NCBI GenBank assembly: GCA_963798805.1 | Contig: CAWCVC010000002.1 | Location: forward strand, 62,001-126,000 | Length of the DNA: 64,000 nucleotides | Source: CAVZCK01 sp963798805 | Lineage (GTDB): Bacteria; Pseudomonadota; Alphaproteobacteria; Rhizobiales; Rhodomicrobiaceae | Direction: 5' to 3' | In this document: one piece after another, positions 6,540 through 15,703 of the stretch | Numbering within the stretch: position 1 is the first letter of the stretch | Layout of the letters: every line of letters begins with the position of its first letter | The notes under the pieces: generated by a model | Databases searched by the model: none | What the model was told of the DNA's origin: nothing | The model's input: the letters and a program-made list of their open reading frames with translations, nothing else | Position numbers and translations under genes: made by a program

Positions 6540-7115
6540 ATGCCGCCCATTCAGGTCACATACCGGCATTTCGATCCGCCGCAGTCAGTGCGCGAAAAAA
6601 TCGACGGCTTGATGCAGCATTTCGCCGACTACGACGACGCGATCATTGCCGGCGATGTCGTCGTGGACGCTATCGGCAAGCATGGCGACAAAACCGAGGT
6701 CGAGATCAGCATTCGGCTCGATCTGCCGAAGGGGCAGGCCGTGGCCAAGCGCGGTGCGGACCTTCCCTCGCCGGCCGGACAGCGTTCATTCGATACGGCC
6801 GCAACCGAGGCGTTCCGCGTCGCGGTGGAGCAAGTGAGACAGCATCTCGCCAAGCTCCGGCCGCAGGGGGAAAAGCAGCTTGAGCACCAGCAGGAGCGCG
6901 GCCGGATCGAGCGGCTGAACGAGGCTGAGAGAAACGGCTTCGTGGAGATGCCGGACGGGATCAGCCTGTTCTTTGCCGACGAGGTGGTCGAGGGCGATTT
7001 CGACGGGCTCAGCACTGGCGACGAAGTCATGGTCAGGCGGGCAGAAGATGACAGCCCGTATGGGCCGCAGGCCGCATGGGTCAGGCCGCTCGGACCAATG
7101 ACGGCCAGCGGCTGA
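6540..7115 (+). CDS. HPF/RaiA-type ribosome-associated protein with cold-shock-like C-terminal domain
   Basis: A 191-residue protein in two parts. Residues about 1-110 resemble the RaiA/HPF fold, with PIQVTYRHFDPPQSVREKI at the start and the KTEVEISIRLDLPKGQ strand region; HPF proteins dimerise or silence 70S ribosomes in stationary phase. Residues about 132-187 (NGFVEMPDGISLFFADEVVE, FDGLSTGDEVMVR, GPQAAWVRPL) have the strand order of a cold-shock domain, here probably binding rRNA. This fusion differs from the HPF C-terminal dimerisation domain of long HPFs. It follows the CBS gene by 13 bases in one operon and converges on treY with a 19-base gap. Confidence 0.85.
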   Translation: MPPIQVTYRHFDPPQSVREKIDGLMQHFADYDDAIIAGDVVVDAIGKHGDKTEVEISIRLDLPKGQAVAKRGADLPSPAGQRSFDTAATEAFRVAVEQVRQHLAKLRPQGEKQLEHQQERGRIERLNEAERNGFVEMPDGISLFFADEVVEGDFDGLSTGDEVMVRRAEDDSPYGPQAAWVRPLGPMTASG

Positions 7116-7134
7116 TAGGGGTTAGCAGGCCGCC

Positions 7135-9846
7135 CTATGCCGAGACGAGCAGGCCGACCGGGAATTGCGCCAGCACGACGCCGACGTCGAGGGTTGCGCC
7201 GTGCTCCTGCGTCGAGGGGGCTAGAACATTCCGCCAGCGCCGCTCGGCAAGGTCCGCTGGCAAAGCTATTCGTGTATCTCGCCAGCGCGCCCGTGGGATG
7301 AGGGGGGCATCCTCCCCTTCGAGCAGCCGAAGCGGCAGCCGCGGCGCGACGGCAATGACCGCGTCCGAGCCGAACTGGCGTGCAAAGGCGACGATGTTGT
7401 CGGCGCGCGGCCCCTCCGCCTCGATCGGCGAATAGCTACCCCCTTCGAACAGCCCCGGCCGTTCGGCGCGCATCGCCAGCCCGGCTTGCAGCAGATGCAT
7501 TTTCACCGCGCCCGATCGCCAGTCCGCGACGAGCGATCGGGGATCCGCGCCGGAGAGACTGCCGAGCGCGGCGCTTCGCGCCTCGAAATCGACAGGCCGT
7601 CGGTTGTCGGGGTCGACCAGGCTGAAATCCCAGAGTTCCGTCCCTTGATAAATGTCCGGCACGCCGGGCGCAGTGAGCTTCAAAAGCGCCTGCGAAAGGC
7701 CGTTGAGCGCGCCGGCGACGAAAATCGGCCGGCAGGTCTGCAGGAAGTCCTCGAGAAACCGCCCGGAAACCCGCGGGTCGAGTGCAGCGCGCGTGAAGTG
7801 TTGAACTGCCTTCTCATAGTCTGCGTCCCGCGCTGTCCAACTCGTATAAGCCTTGGCCTCTCTGATGGCTTTCAGCATGAAATCCGTCATGCGGCCGGCA
7901 AGGTCCGTGAGACCGGCGGTATTGTCGATGCTCAGCTGCAGCGGCCACGCGCCGAGTAGCGCCTGATAGAACAGCCATTCTGTATCGCGCTCGGGGAGTT
8001 CCAGAACTCCTGCCCCCGAGACTTCGGCGCGTAGCCCCGCATTTAGCCCAGCCCAGCGCTCGGCGGCCGTGCCCCATTCGCCGAGCATTTCGCTGACAAC
8101 GTAAAGCCGCGCCCGTGCATCTTCTCCGCGCTTGGTGTCGTGCGTCGCCGTCGCAGTCAGCCCGAAAGGCTGATCGGCAAGCCGTCGCTTCATCGCCTCG
8201 TGGAACCGTGCCGGCGGTGCACCGAACCGCTCCGGCTCGCCGCCAACCTCGTTGAGTCCGATGAGCCGGTTATAGCGATAGAACAGCGTGTCCTCGATCG
8301 CCTTGGCCATGACCGGGCCGGTGGTCTGTTGAAAGCGCGCCGCGAACTCCAGTGCCGCGGTCTGATGTTCCGGCTCGGCGAAATCGAGCAGCAGCATGCG
8401 CTGGAGGAAATCGAGCGAGAATTCGTTCTCGACCTCCCGCGTCGATTTGGCTGCCTCGACGGCCGCCTCGATCAGCGCCCGGTCGGCATCGGACGGCCCG
8501 GCGACATCGACATAGGTGCGATAGACGGGCAGCGCGGCGACAAGCTCGATGATGGCCCGGCGCAGCGTGTCGGGGCCGAGATCGCGCGTCATGGGGTCCT
8601 TTTCGGCGAGACTGCGGGCCATGTCCTTCAACGCTTCCAGCTCGCCGGTGAGATTGCGCGTCAGCAGCCGGCGCTTCGTGTCCAGCGCCAGCGCCCGGTA
8701 GTCGATCGCCTGGCCGAGAAAGCCGTGATAGGCCTGGGTCGCTGCTGTCTCGCCGGTCGGATCGACAAGCAGATTAGCGAGCGACAGAATGAACTCATAG
8801 CCAGTGGTCCCGGCGACGGGCCACTCGGCGCGCAGCTTTTCGTCCGCACCCAAAATCTTCTCTACGACGAGATAGAATGGCTGCTCGGCTCCCGTTACCG
8901 ACTGGAGCCGTTCCAGGTAGCCCTTGGGATCGGCGAGCCCGTCGATATGGTCCAGCCGCAGGCCGTCGACCGCCCCCTCGCCGATCAGTTCCAGCAGCCG
9001 GGCATGGACGTCATCGAAGACGCCGGTGCGCTCGACCTTGAGGCCGACCAGATCGGAGATTTCGAAAAACCGCCGATAGGTCAGGGTCTCGCGCGCCGCG
9101 CGCCAATAGGTAAGCCGCCAGATCTGGGCCTCATGCAGGGCGTGGATGGCCTCGAGATCGGCGCAGGTTTCCCTCAGCGCCCGTTCGATCGCCTCCAGAA
9201 CTGCGGGATCGGCAGCGGCGGCATCAGCGACCTCCTGCTTCAGCGCACCGGTGTCCTCGGGGGCAGCGACGATGAAGCGGCGGGCGAATTCGGCGAAAGC
9301 ATCGCCTTCGACCCGCGAAAAGAGCTGCGCATAGGACGGCGGCGTCAGCGGCAGCACCAGCCCGCCATAGGTAAAGTTCATGCCGCCATCCTGCCGGTCG
9401 AAATACGCGCCGAAGGTGCCTTTCGCAAGCTCGACGCCGTAATTCGCCGCCAGCGCCGGCACGATCAGCTTCGGGGCCGTCCAGTCGATGTCGAAATGCT
9501 GGGCATAAGGGCTTGCGGCGCCCCATTCGAGCACATTGAGCCACCAGGGATTATGCGTGCTCGCACCCATATGGTTCGGCACGAAATCCAGAATGAGTCC
9601 GAGCCCGTTCTGCCTCAAGGCCTCGGCCAGTCGCTGAAATCCGTCGGCGCCCCCGAGTTCGGGTGCGAGGCGGCGCACATCGACGACGTCATACCCATGT
9701 GTGGAGCCGGGGGCGGCGGCGAAAATCGGCGCGGCGTAAAGATGGCTGATGCCGAGCTTGGCGAGATAGGGCGCGAGCGTCGCGGCTTTGTCAAAGCTCA
9801 TGCCGGAGCGGAATTGCAGCCGGTATGTCGCTCTCGGGCTAATCAC
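7135..9846 (-). CDS. treY: Malto-oligosyltrehalose synthase (TreY)
   Basis: A 903-residue GH13 enzyme that isomerises the reducing-end alpha-1,4 bond of maltodextrins to an alpha,alpha-1,1 bond, giving maltooligosyltrehalose for TreZ to cleave. Visible motifs in order: SHLYAAPIFAAAPGSTHGYD near the start, LDFVPNHMG, the nucleophile region GLRLDHIDGL (Asp about residue 299), LVVEKILG (acid/base Glu) and TATHDTKRGEDARARL. Length fits the family (about 750-950). It begins with GTG and overlaps the end of malQ by 8 bases, as the last gene of the operon that starts with glgE. Confidence 0.95.
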   Translation of the reverse strand: MISPRATYRLQFRSGMSFDKAATLAPYLAKLGISHLYAAPIFAAAPGSTHGYDVVDVRRLAPELGGADGFQRLAEALRQNGLGLILDFVPNHMGASTHNPWWLNVLEWGAASPYAQHFDIDWTAPKLIVPALAANYGVELAKGTFGAYFDRQDGGMNFTYGGLVLPLTPPSYAQLFSRVEGDAFAEFARRFIVAAPEDTGALKQEVADAAAADPAVLEAIERALRETCADLEAIHALHEAQIWRLTYWRAARETLTYRRFFEISDLVGLKVERTGVFDDVHARLLELIGEGAVDGLRLDHIDGLADPKGYLERLQSVTGAEQPFYLVVEKILGADEKLRAEWPVAGTTGYEFILSLANLLVDPTGETAATQAYHGFLGQAIDYRALALDTKRRLLTRNLTGELEALKDMARSLAEKDPMTRDLGPDTLRRAIIELVAALPVYRTYVDVAGPSDADRALIEAAVEAAKSTREVENEFSLDFLQRMLLLDFAEPEHQTAALEFAARFQQTTGPVMAKAIEDTLFYRYNRLIGLNEVGGEPERFGAPPARFHEAMKRRLADQPFGLTATATHDTKRGEDARARLYVVSEMLGEWGTAAERWAGLNAGLRAEVSGAGVLELPERDTEWLFYQALLGAWPLQLSIDNTAGLTDLAGRMTDFMLKAIREAKAYTSWTARDADYEKAVQHFTRAALDPRVSGRFLEDFLQTCRPIFVAGALNGLSQALLKLTAPGVPDIYQGTELWDFSLVDPDNRRPVDFEARSAALGSLSGADPRSLVADWRSGAVKMHLLQAGLAMRAERPGLFEGGSYSPIEAEGPRADNIVAFARQFGSDAVIAVAPRLPLRLLEGEDAPLIPRARWRDTRIALPADLAERRWRNVLAPSTQEHGATLDVGVVLAQFPVGLLVSA

Positions 9847-11732
9847 GGGGACGGGGCCGCTCCTCGGCGGCGGCTTGGGTCATGGCTCTGAAGCCGTCGG
9901 ATTGCGGCAGCTCCTCAAGCGTAAGCGGCAGCTTCTGCCGCCAGTTCGGATATTCGTCGACCGTGCCGGGCAGATTGGCGCGGTCCCTCATGCCCACGAG
10001 GTCTTCGAGCTGGACGCCCACCAGCCGGCAGGGCGTCCGCGCCAAAAATCGGCACAAAGCCACCACGATGTCGTGGCGCAGCTCCGCAGGGACCGGCTGC
10101 TCGCCATAGGCGGCCGCCCGAAGGTCCTCCGGCAGAAGTCCAGAGCCGGCGAGAGTCTGCATCATCAGCTTGCGGTCATTCGCGCGCTCAACACGATGAT
10201 GCGCCGCCACGTCCGTGTTGTCGAGGCCGATCCTTTCGCGGTCGTCGATATCGGAGCCGGCCCACCAGCCGCGCAGCGTCGGCAGATCGTGGGTAGATAG
10301 ACAGGCAAGCGCCTCGCGTTGATAGAATTGCGGCAGCCGGAAGCGGCCGTCATGCTCCCGCTCGAAGAACAGCACGCGATAGCCCTGGATCTGCGCCTCG
10401 CTCATGGTCTCGCGGAAATTCGGCGGCACGGTGCCGAGATCCTCGCCGATGACAATGGCGTGGGCGTCCTGCGATGCAGCAGCGAGTGCGGCGAGCATTT
10501 CGCGGAAGGGATAGGCGACATAGGCGCCGTCCGTGCTCGGAAGACCGTCGGCGATTAAATAAAGCCGCATCAGCGACATGGCGTGGTCGATCCGCACCGC
10601 GCCGGCCGGGCGCGTCATATCGGCGATGATTTCATGCAAGGTGCGGGCATGGTCCTCCCGCAGCCTTGCCGGCGAGACGGGCGCCAGCCCCCAATCCTGG
10701 CCGAGCGCGTTGAAGGCGTCGGGCGGCGCGCCAACTCGCACCGCGCGCAGCACGGCGTCGGGCTGGCACCATGTATCCGCGCCGTCGGGCGCCACCCCGA
10801 CAGCGAGATCGAGATAAAGGCCGATCCGCATTCCGGCGGCGAGGGCGCGCCGCTGTGTCCTGGCAAGCTGCTCCTCGGCGGTCCATTGCAGCCAGATGTG
10901 AAATAGGATGCGGTCCGGATTCTCCTCGCGAAAGGCACGGACGGCGTTGCTATCTTTGTCCTTGAACGTGTCGGGCCAGCCATGCCAGCCGCATGGAAAC
11001 CCTTTGGCGACCAGCATTTCCGAGAGGGCTTCGAACAGGGCGAAGTCTTCGAGGATCGCGCCGCGCTCCCCGCGGAAGCGCTCGAAGGCTGCGTCGCGGC
11101 TCGTGCCCTTGCCGAGATGGGCCGCGTGAAAGCGCGCGAACTGCGCTTCGAACGCCGGCCGCTTCAGCCTCGCCGCGGCTTCATAGTCGACGAGCGGGGC
11201 ATTGCGAGCGGCATCGAGATCACTTGCGGGAAAACCCGAACTCCGAGAACGGGCCGAGCGCATCGGCGGCGATGTAAAGCGGATTGAGGAAGCACCGGCT
11301 CGAAGGCGCATAAGGGCTGAAGCGGCGCGGCTCGGCGGAGAACAGCGCGTGCAGCGGATTGACACCGATGAAATCGGCACCCGCAGCGGCGGCGAGTTCG
11401 GCGAGGCGTGCGAGGTCTTCGAAGTCTCCGATGCCCCAATTGCGCTCGGAGCGCAGCCCGTAAAGCTGGCAGGTAATGCCCCAGGCGCGGCCGTCGGCGA
11501 GCCAGTCCGGGATATAGCAGCGTGGGAGATGGGACCGTCCATCATCTCCCACGCGTGGCGGCAACTCCGCCAGCGCATGGCGGATTTCGTCGTCGCTGCC
11601 GACCGGGATGCCGAGCGCGCCGAGCAGCTTTCGCTTGGCCTCGGCGCTGGGTGTACGCACCTCGCCTGTCTCGATCACATAGCTCGGTGAGATGCCATGC
11701 GCCTCTGCCAGTCGATCAAGCTCCGAATTCAT
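9839..11732 (-). pseudogene. malQ: 4-alpha-glucanotransferase (MalQ, amylomaltase) with a one-base frameshift
   Basis: MalQ transfers maltodextrin segments and here would recycle short dextrins for TreY/TreZ. The first 170 codons (from the ATG at 11732) encode the N-terminal domain and GHs such as QLYGLRSERNWGIGDFEDL, and end at a stop near 11218. The remainder continues in the next frame from GFPASDLDAARN onward, with the nucleophile region VRIDHAMSLMRLY, the acid Glu in GEDLGTVPPN, and THDLPTLRGWW. Removing one base of the four A residues at 11231-11234 joins the frames exactly (SEF-GFPASDLD). The rest is intact with no other stops, so this is either a sequencing error in a homopolymer, a very recent mutation, or a phase-variable run. 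It lies between treZ and treY with tight spacing. Confidence 0.85.
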
Positions 11733-11744
11733 GGGGACGCGTTC

Positions 11745-13589
11745 CTAACGGGCATCGGACTCGGCGATGCCGGCAAGGACTGACCACGGAGGAAGCTCGC
11801 CGCGCTTCAGATCGTCAGCCACGCTTTCGGGCCAGGTGAAGATCGTTCCGCCTTGCGGCTCGGACCAAGAGGCGGGGATGCTTTGCGGTGTGTCGGACAG
11901 GTTGGCGGTCAGCCACAATCTCGCGCCGTCTCCCAGGCGCCATATCACCCGAATGGCGCGTTCTTGCGTGTCCTGCGCCATCGCGGAATGGCCACCCACG
12001 CCCTGAAGACGTGGCGAGATTTCCCGCAGGCGCAAGTCGAGAAGCCGCTTCACGAGAGCGAGCCGGCCTCGGCCGGGTTCCCGATCGATTTCGCTCCAGT
12101 CCAGCTTCGAACCCTGAAACGTTGTCAGAGCGTTGGGATCGGGGATCTGCTCGCGGGCGTGCGCATCCTGAAAGCTGCTCCACCTCGCGAATTCGTTTCG
12201 GCGGCCTTCCCGAACCGCATCGCCGAGGCCGCCGTGAAAATCAGTGAAGAAATAGAACGGGCGCGTCTCGCCCCACTCCTCGCCCATGAACAGGAGCGGG
12301 ATATGCGGGCTGAGCAGCAAGATGGCGGTCAGCGCCTCGACGGCATCCGCCGCAGCGAGGCTGTCCAGCCGGTCGCCGAAAGCGCGATTGCCGACCTGAT
12401 CGTGATTTTGGAGGAAGTCGACGAAAGCGGCGGGCGGCAGACCCGCGCTCGGCTCACCGCGCGGCTCGGCACCGAAAAACGGCGACGGCTCGCCCTGATA
12501 GACGAACCCTTCGGCGAGCGCGCGCGCCAGCAGCCGGGTCGGATCGTGCTGATAGTCGACATAATAGCCATCGGCTTCGCCGGTGGCGAGCACATGCGCG
12601 ACGTTATGGAAGTCATCATTCCATTCTGCCGTGTAGAGCCGGGGCTGCCCGTCCGCGTCACGCTGATGAAGGCGAGCGACATTCCGCCCGTCCTCGGTGG
12701 TTAGATGAATGTGCCTGTCGCGGATCTGCGCGCGCACCGCCACGGCAAGCTCTTCCAGAATCGACGGCGATGAAGAGTCATGGATCTGGTCGATGGCATC
12801 GAGCCGGAGGCCATCGAAGCGATATTCCTCGAGCCAGAACAGGGCGTTTTCGATGAAGAACATCCTCACCGGACGTTGGGTGTAGTCGATCGCCGCGCCC
12901 CAGGGCGTGTGCCGGTCGGTATTGAAGAATTGCGGCGCATAGAGATGGAGATAGTTACCGTCGGGCCCGAAATGATTGTAGACGACGTCGAGCAGCACCA
13001 TGAGCCCGCGCCCGTGAGCGGCGTCGATCAGGCTCTTGAGACCGTTCGGGCCGCCATAGGCCGGATGAGGCGCATAGAGCAGCACGCCGTCATAACCCCA
13101 GCCGCGCTGCCCTGAGAACTGGGCGAGAGGCATCAGCTCGATAGTGGTGACTCCGAGATCGGCGAGATGGTCCAGCTTTGCCTCGATGCCTGCGAAGGTG
13201 CCCTCCGGCGTGAACGTACCGGTGTGCAGTTCGTAGACCACCGCCTCGTGCCAGGGGCGGCCGCGCCAGTCCGCCGTGCGCCACTCATAGGCTCGGGGGT
13301 CGATCAGCTTGGACGGGCCGTGAATGTCGCCTAGCTGCGCCCGCGCTGCCGGATCGGGGACCCGCATCCGGTCCGAAAGCTGGAACGCGTAGCCCGTATC
13401 GACCGGAACCGCATCGGTCTCGATCTCGAACCAGCCATCGTCGAACCGGCCCATCTCGTGCTTGGTCCTCGCGTCCTCGGCGGCCAGAAAGACGCCGGGC
13501 TGCCCGGGAGCCCACAGGCGAAACCGCGCCTGGCCGCCTCCGATGATCTCGGCGCCCCATTTGCGGCTGAAAGCGAACCGTCCAGTCAT
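11745..13589 (-). CDS. treZ: Malto-oligosyltrehalose trehalohydrolase (TreZ)
   Basis: A 614-residue GH13 enzyme that releases trehalose from maltooligosyltrehalose made by TreY. N-terminal carbohydrate-binding-like domain (residues about 1-100), then the barrel with VYELHTGTFTPEGTF, LDVVYNHFGPDGNYL, nucleophile region GLRLDAIDQIHD (Asp264), acid/base YTAEWNDDFHN and NHDQVGNRAFGDRL. The start is the ATG at 13589, which overlaps the glgX stop as ATGA; the frame is open further upstream but that part lies inside glgX. Operon member with glgX before it and malQ after it. Confidence 0.95.
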   Translation of the reverse strand: MTGRFAFSRKWGAEIIGGGQARFRLWAPGQPGVFLAAEDARTKHEMGRFDDGWFEIETDAVPVDTGYAFQLSDRMRVPDPAARAQLGDIHGPSKLIDPRAYEWRTADWRGRPWHEAVVYELHTGTFTPEGTFAGIEAKLDHLADLGVTTIELMPLAQFSGQRGWGYDGVLLYAPHPAYGGPNGLKSLIDAAHGRGLMVLLDVVYNHFGPDGNYLHLYAPQFFNTDRHTPWGAAIDYTQRPVRMFFIENALFWLEEYRFDGLRLDAIDQIHDSSSPSILEELAVAVRAQIRDRHIHLTTEDGRNVARLHQRDADGQPRLYTAEWNDDFHNVAHVLATGEADGYYVDYQHDPTRLLARALAEGFVYQGEPSPFFGAEPRGEPSAGLPPAAFVDFLQNHDQVGNRAFGDRLDSLAAADAVEALTAILLLSPHIPLLFMGEEWGETRPFYFFTDFHGGLGDAVREGRRNEFARWSSFQDAHAREQIPDPNALTTFQGSKLDWSEIDREPGRGRLALVKRLLDLRLREISPRLQGVGGHSAMAQDTQERAIRVIWRLGDGARLWLTANLSDTPQSIPASWSEPQGGTIFTWPESVADDLKRGELPPWSVLAGIAESDAR

Positions 13590-15700
13590 GCGCAACGCCC
13601 CTCGAACAACAGCACGCCACGCCCCGGCAGTTTGACGGCGGAACCAGGGGCAAGCCCTGGCTCGCCCGGTTCGATCAGACCGCGCGCGGAGTCCGCGAGC
13701 AGCCGCCATTCCATCACCGCGCTCGGCCGCGGTGTCCGGTAATCGAGGTCTTCGTGGTAAGCATTCAACAAGATCAGGAGCGGGGAAGTTCCGCCTTTCG
13801 CCAGCATCAGGCAAACGCTGAGTGAGGTGCCGTTCGCCCAGTCGGCCGCCTCCATCTCCTCGCCATCGGGACGCAGCCAGGTCACGTCCTTCGTGCCGTC
13901 GCGCATAGCGGGCTCGCCATGCAGAAAATACTTCTGACGCAGCAAAGGAAGGCGCCGACGCAGGCGCACCAGCCCGGCCGTGAACTCGCAAAAGGCTTGG
14001 TCCTCGTCATTGGCGGTCTGCCAATCCACCCAGGACAGCTCATTGTCCTGACAATAGGCGTTGTTGTTACCGAACTGCGAGCGGCCGAGCTCGTCGCCCA
14101 TCAGCAGCATCGGCGTGCCTTGCGAGAAGAGCAGGGCGGCCATCAGGCCTCGCCTCATGCGCGCGCGCAGAGCCTTGATGGCGAGATCGTCCGTAGCCCC
14201 TTCGACGCCGCAATTCCAGCTCCGATTGTCGCCGTGGCCGTCCTGGTTGTCTTCGGCGTTCGCCTCGTTGTGCTTCTCGTTATAGGCGTAGAGGTCGGCG
14301 AGGGTGAAGCCATCGTGGGCGGTGATGAAATTGACGCTCGCCCAGGGCGCGCGGCCGCGCTTGTCGAAGAGGCCCGCCGAGCCGAGCATGGCCGAGGCTA
14401 CGGCCGGCAGATAGCCGTTGTCGCCCTTCCAGAAGCTGCGCAGATCGTCGCGAAAGCGTCCATTCCATTCGGCCCAGCCGGGAGGGAAATTGCCGAGCTG
14501 AAAGCCGTTTTCGCCGAGGTCCCAGGGTTCGGCGATGAGCTTGACCCGGGACAGCACCGGATCCTGGCCGAGCGTGTCGAGGAAAGTGGCATTCGGCTCG
14601 AAATCACGCCCCTCGCGGCCGAGGGAGGTCGCCAGATCGAAGCGGAAGCCGTCGACATGGCACTCCTCGACCCAATAGCGCAGCGAGTCGGTAATCATCT
14701 GCAGCACGCGCGGGTGGCGCTGATTGATGGTGTTGCCGCAGCCGGTGGTGTCGAAATAATAGCGCGGATCGTCGCCGAGCATGTAGTAGCTCGCATTGTC
14801 GATGCCGCGGAAGCAGAGCGTCGGTCCGAGCTGATTGCCTTCGGCGGTGTGATTATAGACGACGTCGAGGATGACCTCGATCCCAGCCTGGTGCAGGCGG
14901 TGCACCATCAGCTTCAACTGCTGAATATCGCCTCCGCGCGGCAGGTACTTCTCGCTCGGCGCGAAAAATCCGATGGTGTTGTAGCCCCAGTAATTGCTGA
15001 GACCTTTCTCCTGCAGATGGCGGTCGTCGAGATAAGCCTGCACCGGGAGCAATTCGATCGCAGTGACGCCGAGCCGGACCAGATGGTCGACGACGGCGGG
15101 GTCGGCAAGGCCGGCGAATGTGCCCCGCATTCTCTCGGGCACGCCGGGGTGCCTCATGGTCATGCCCTTGACGTGCGCTTCATAGACGATGGTGTCGCCC
15201 CAATCGACGCGGGGGCGCGGCTCTCGGCGCCAGGCAAAGGCGTAGCGCCTGCGGGCGTGGGTCTCGACGACGGCGCATTTCGGCATGAAAGGCGCGGAGT
15301 CGCGCTCGTCGAAGGACAGATCGGCGTCTTCCGACCCGACCTTGTAGCCGTAATTGGCGTCATCCCAGACGATGCGGCCCCTGAGCGACTTCGCATAAGG
15401 GTCGAGCAGCAGCTTGTTCGGATTGAAGCGATGGCCCTCCTGCGGCGCATAGGGGCCATGGACGCGGTAGCCGTAAAGCTGGCTGGGTCGCAAGCCGGAG
15501 ACATAGCCGTGCCAGATCTCGTCGGTATATTCCGGCAGCGCAATCCGGCCCGTCTCGGTTCTGCCGCTCTCGTCGAAGAGGCACAGCTCGACCTGGGTCG
15601 CATGCGCAGAAAACAGCGCGAAATTGACACCTGATCCATCATGGGTCGCACCGAGCGGATAGGGCCGGCCCGGCCTGATGTTGGCGGCTGCGCGAACCAT
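13586..15700 (-). CDS. glgX: Glycogen debranching enzyme (GlgX/TreX, isoamylase type)
   Basis: A 704-residue GH13 debranching enzyme that hydrolyses alpha-1,6 branches of glycogen to linear dextrins. N-terminal CBM48-like domain (YPLGATHDGSGVNFALFSAHA), then the barrel: VYEAHVKGMT, ILDVVYNHTAEG, nucleophile GFRFDLATSLGR (Asp355), acid/base KLIAEPWD, and FITAHDGFTLADL. Length and motifs match GlgX/TreX. In operons with treY and treZ the debranching enzyme is usually called treX and feeds them unbranched chains. It overlaps treZ by 4 bases and follows glgB after 3 bases. Confidence 0.95.
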   Translation of the reverse strand: MVRAAANIRPGRPYPLGATHDGSGVNFALFSAHATQVELCLFDESGRTETGRIALPEYTDEIWHGYVSGLRPSQLYGYRVHGPYAPQEGHRFNPNKLLLDPYAKSLRGRIVWDDANYGYKVGSEDADLSFDERDSAPFMPKCAVVETHARRRYAFAWRREPRPRVDWGDTIVYEAHVKGMTMRHPGVPERMRGTFAGLADPAVVDHLVRLGVTAIELLPVQAYLDDRHLQEKGLSNYWGYNTIGFFAPSEKYLPRGGDIQQLKLMVHRLHQAGIEVILDVVYNHTAEGNQLGPTLCFRGIDNASYYMLGDDPRYYFDTTGCGNTINQRHPRVLQMITDSLRYWVEECHVDGFRFDLATSLGREGRDFEPNATFLDTLGQDPVLSRVKLIAEPWDLGENGFQLGNFPPGWAEWNGRFRDDLRSFWKGDNGYLPAVASAMLGSAGLFDKRGRAPWASVNFITAHDGFTLADLYAYNEKHNEANAEDNQDGHGDNRSWNCGVEGATDDLAIKALRARMRRGLMAALLFSQGTPMLLMGDELGRSQFGNNNAYCQDNELSWVDWQTANDEDQAFCEFTAGLVRLRRRLPLLRQKYFLHGEPAMRDGTKDVTWLRPDGEEMEAADWANGTSLSVCLMLAKGGTSPLLILLNAYHEDLDYRTPRPSAVMEWRLLADSARGLIEPGEPGLAPGSAVKLPGRGVLLFEGRCA

Positions 15701-15703
15701 GGT

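Noticed and set aside
8140..9891. Long open frame (583 codons) on the plus strand opposite treY
   Set aside because: It mirrors the codon structure of the minus-strand treY gene, has no start signals and no protein family pattern; the opposite strand encodes a complete enzyme with catalytic motifs.
13919..15634. 571-codon plus-strand frame opposite glgX
   Set aside because: Shadow of glgX: Arg/Ala/Val-rich product, no domain, no ribosome-binding site.
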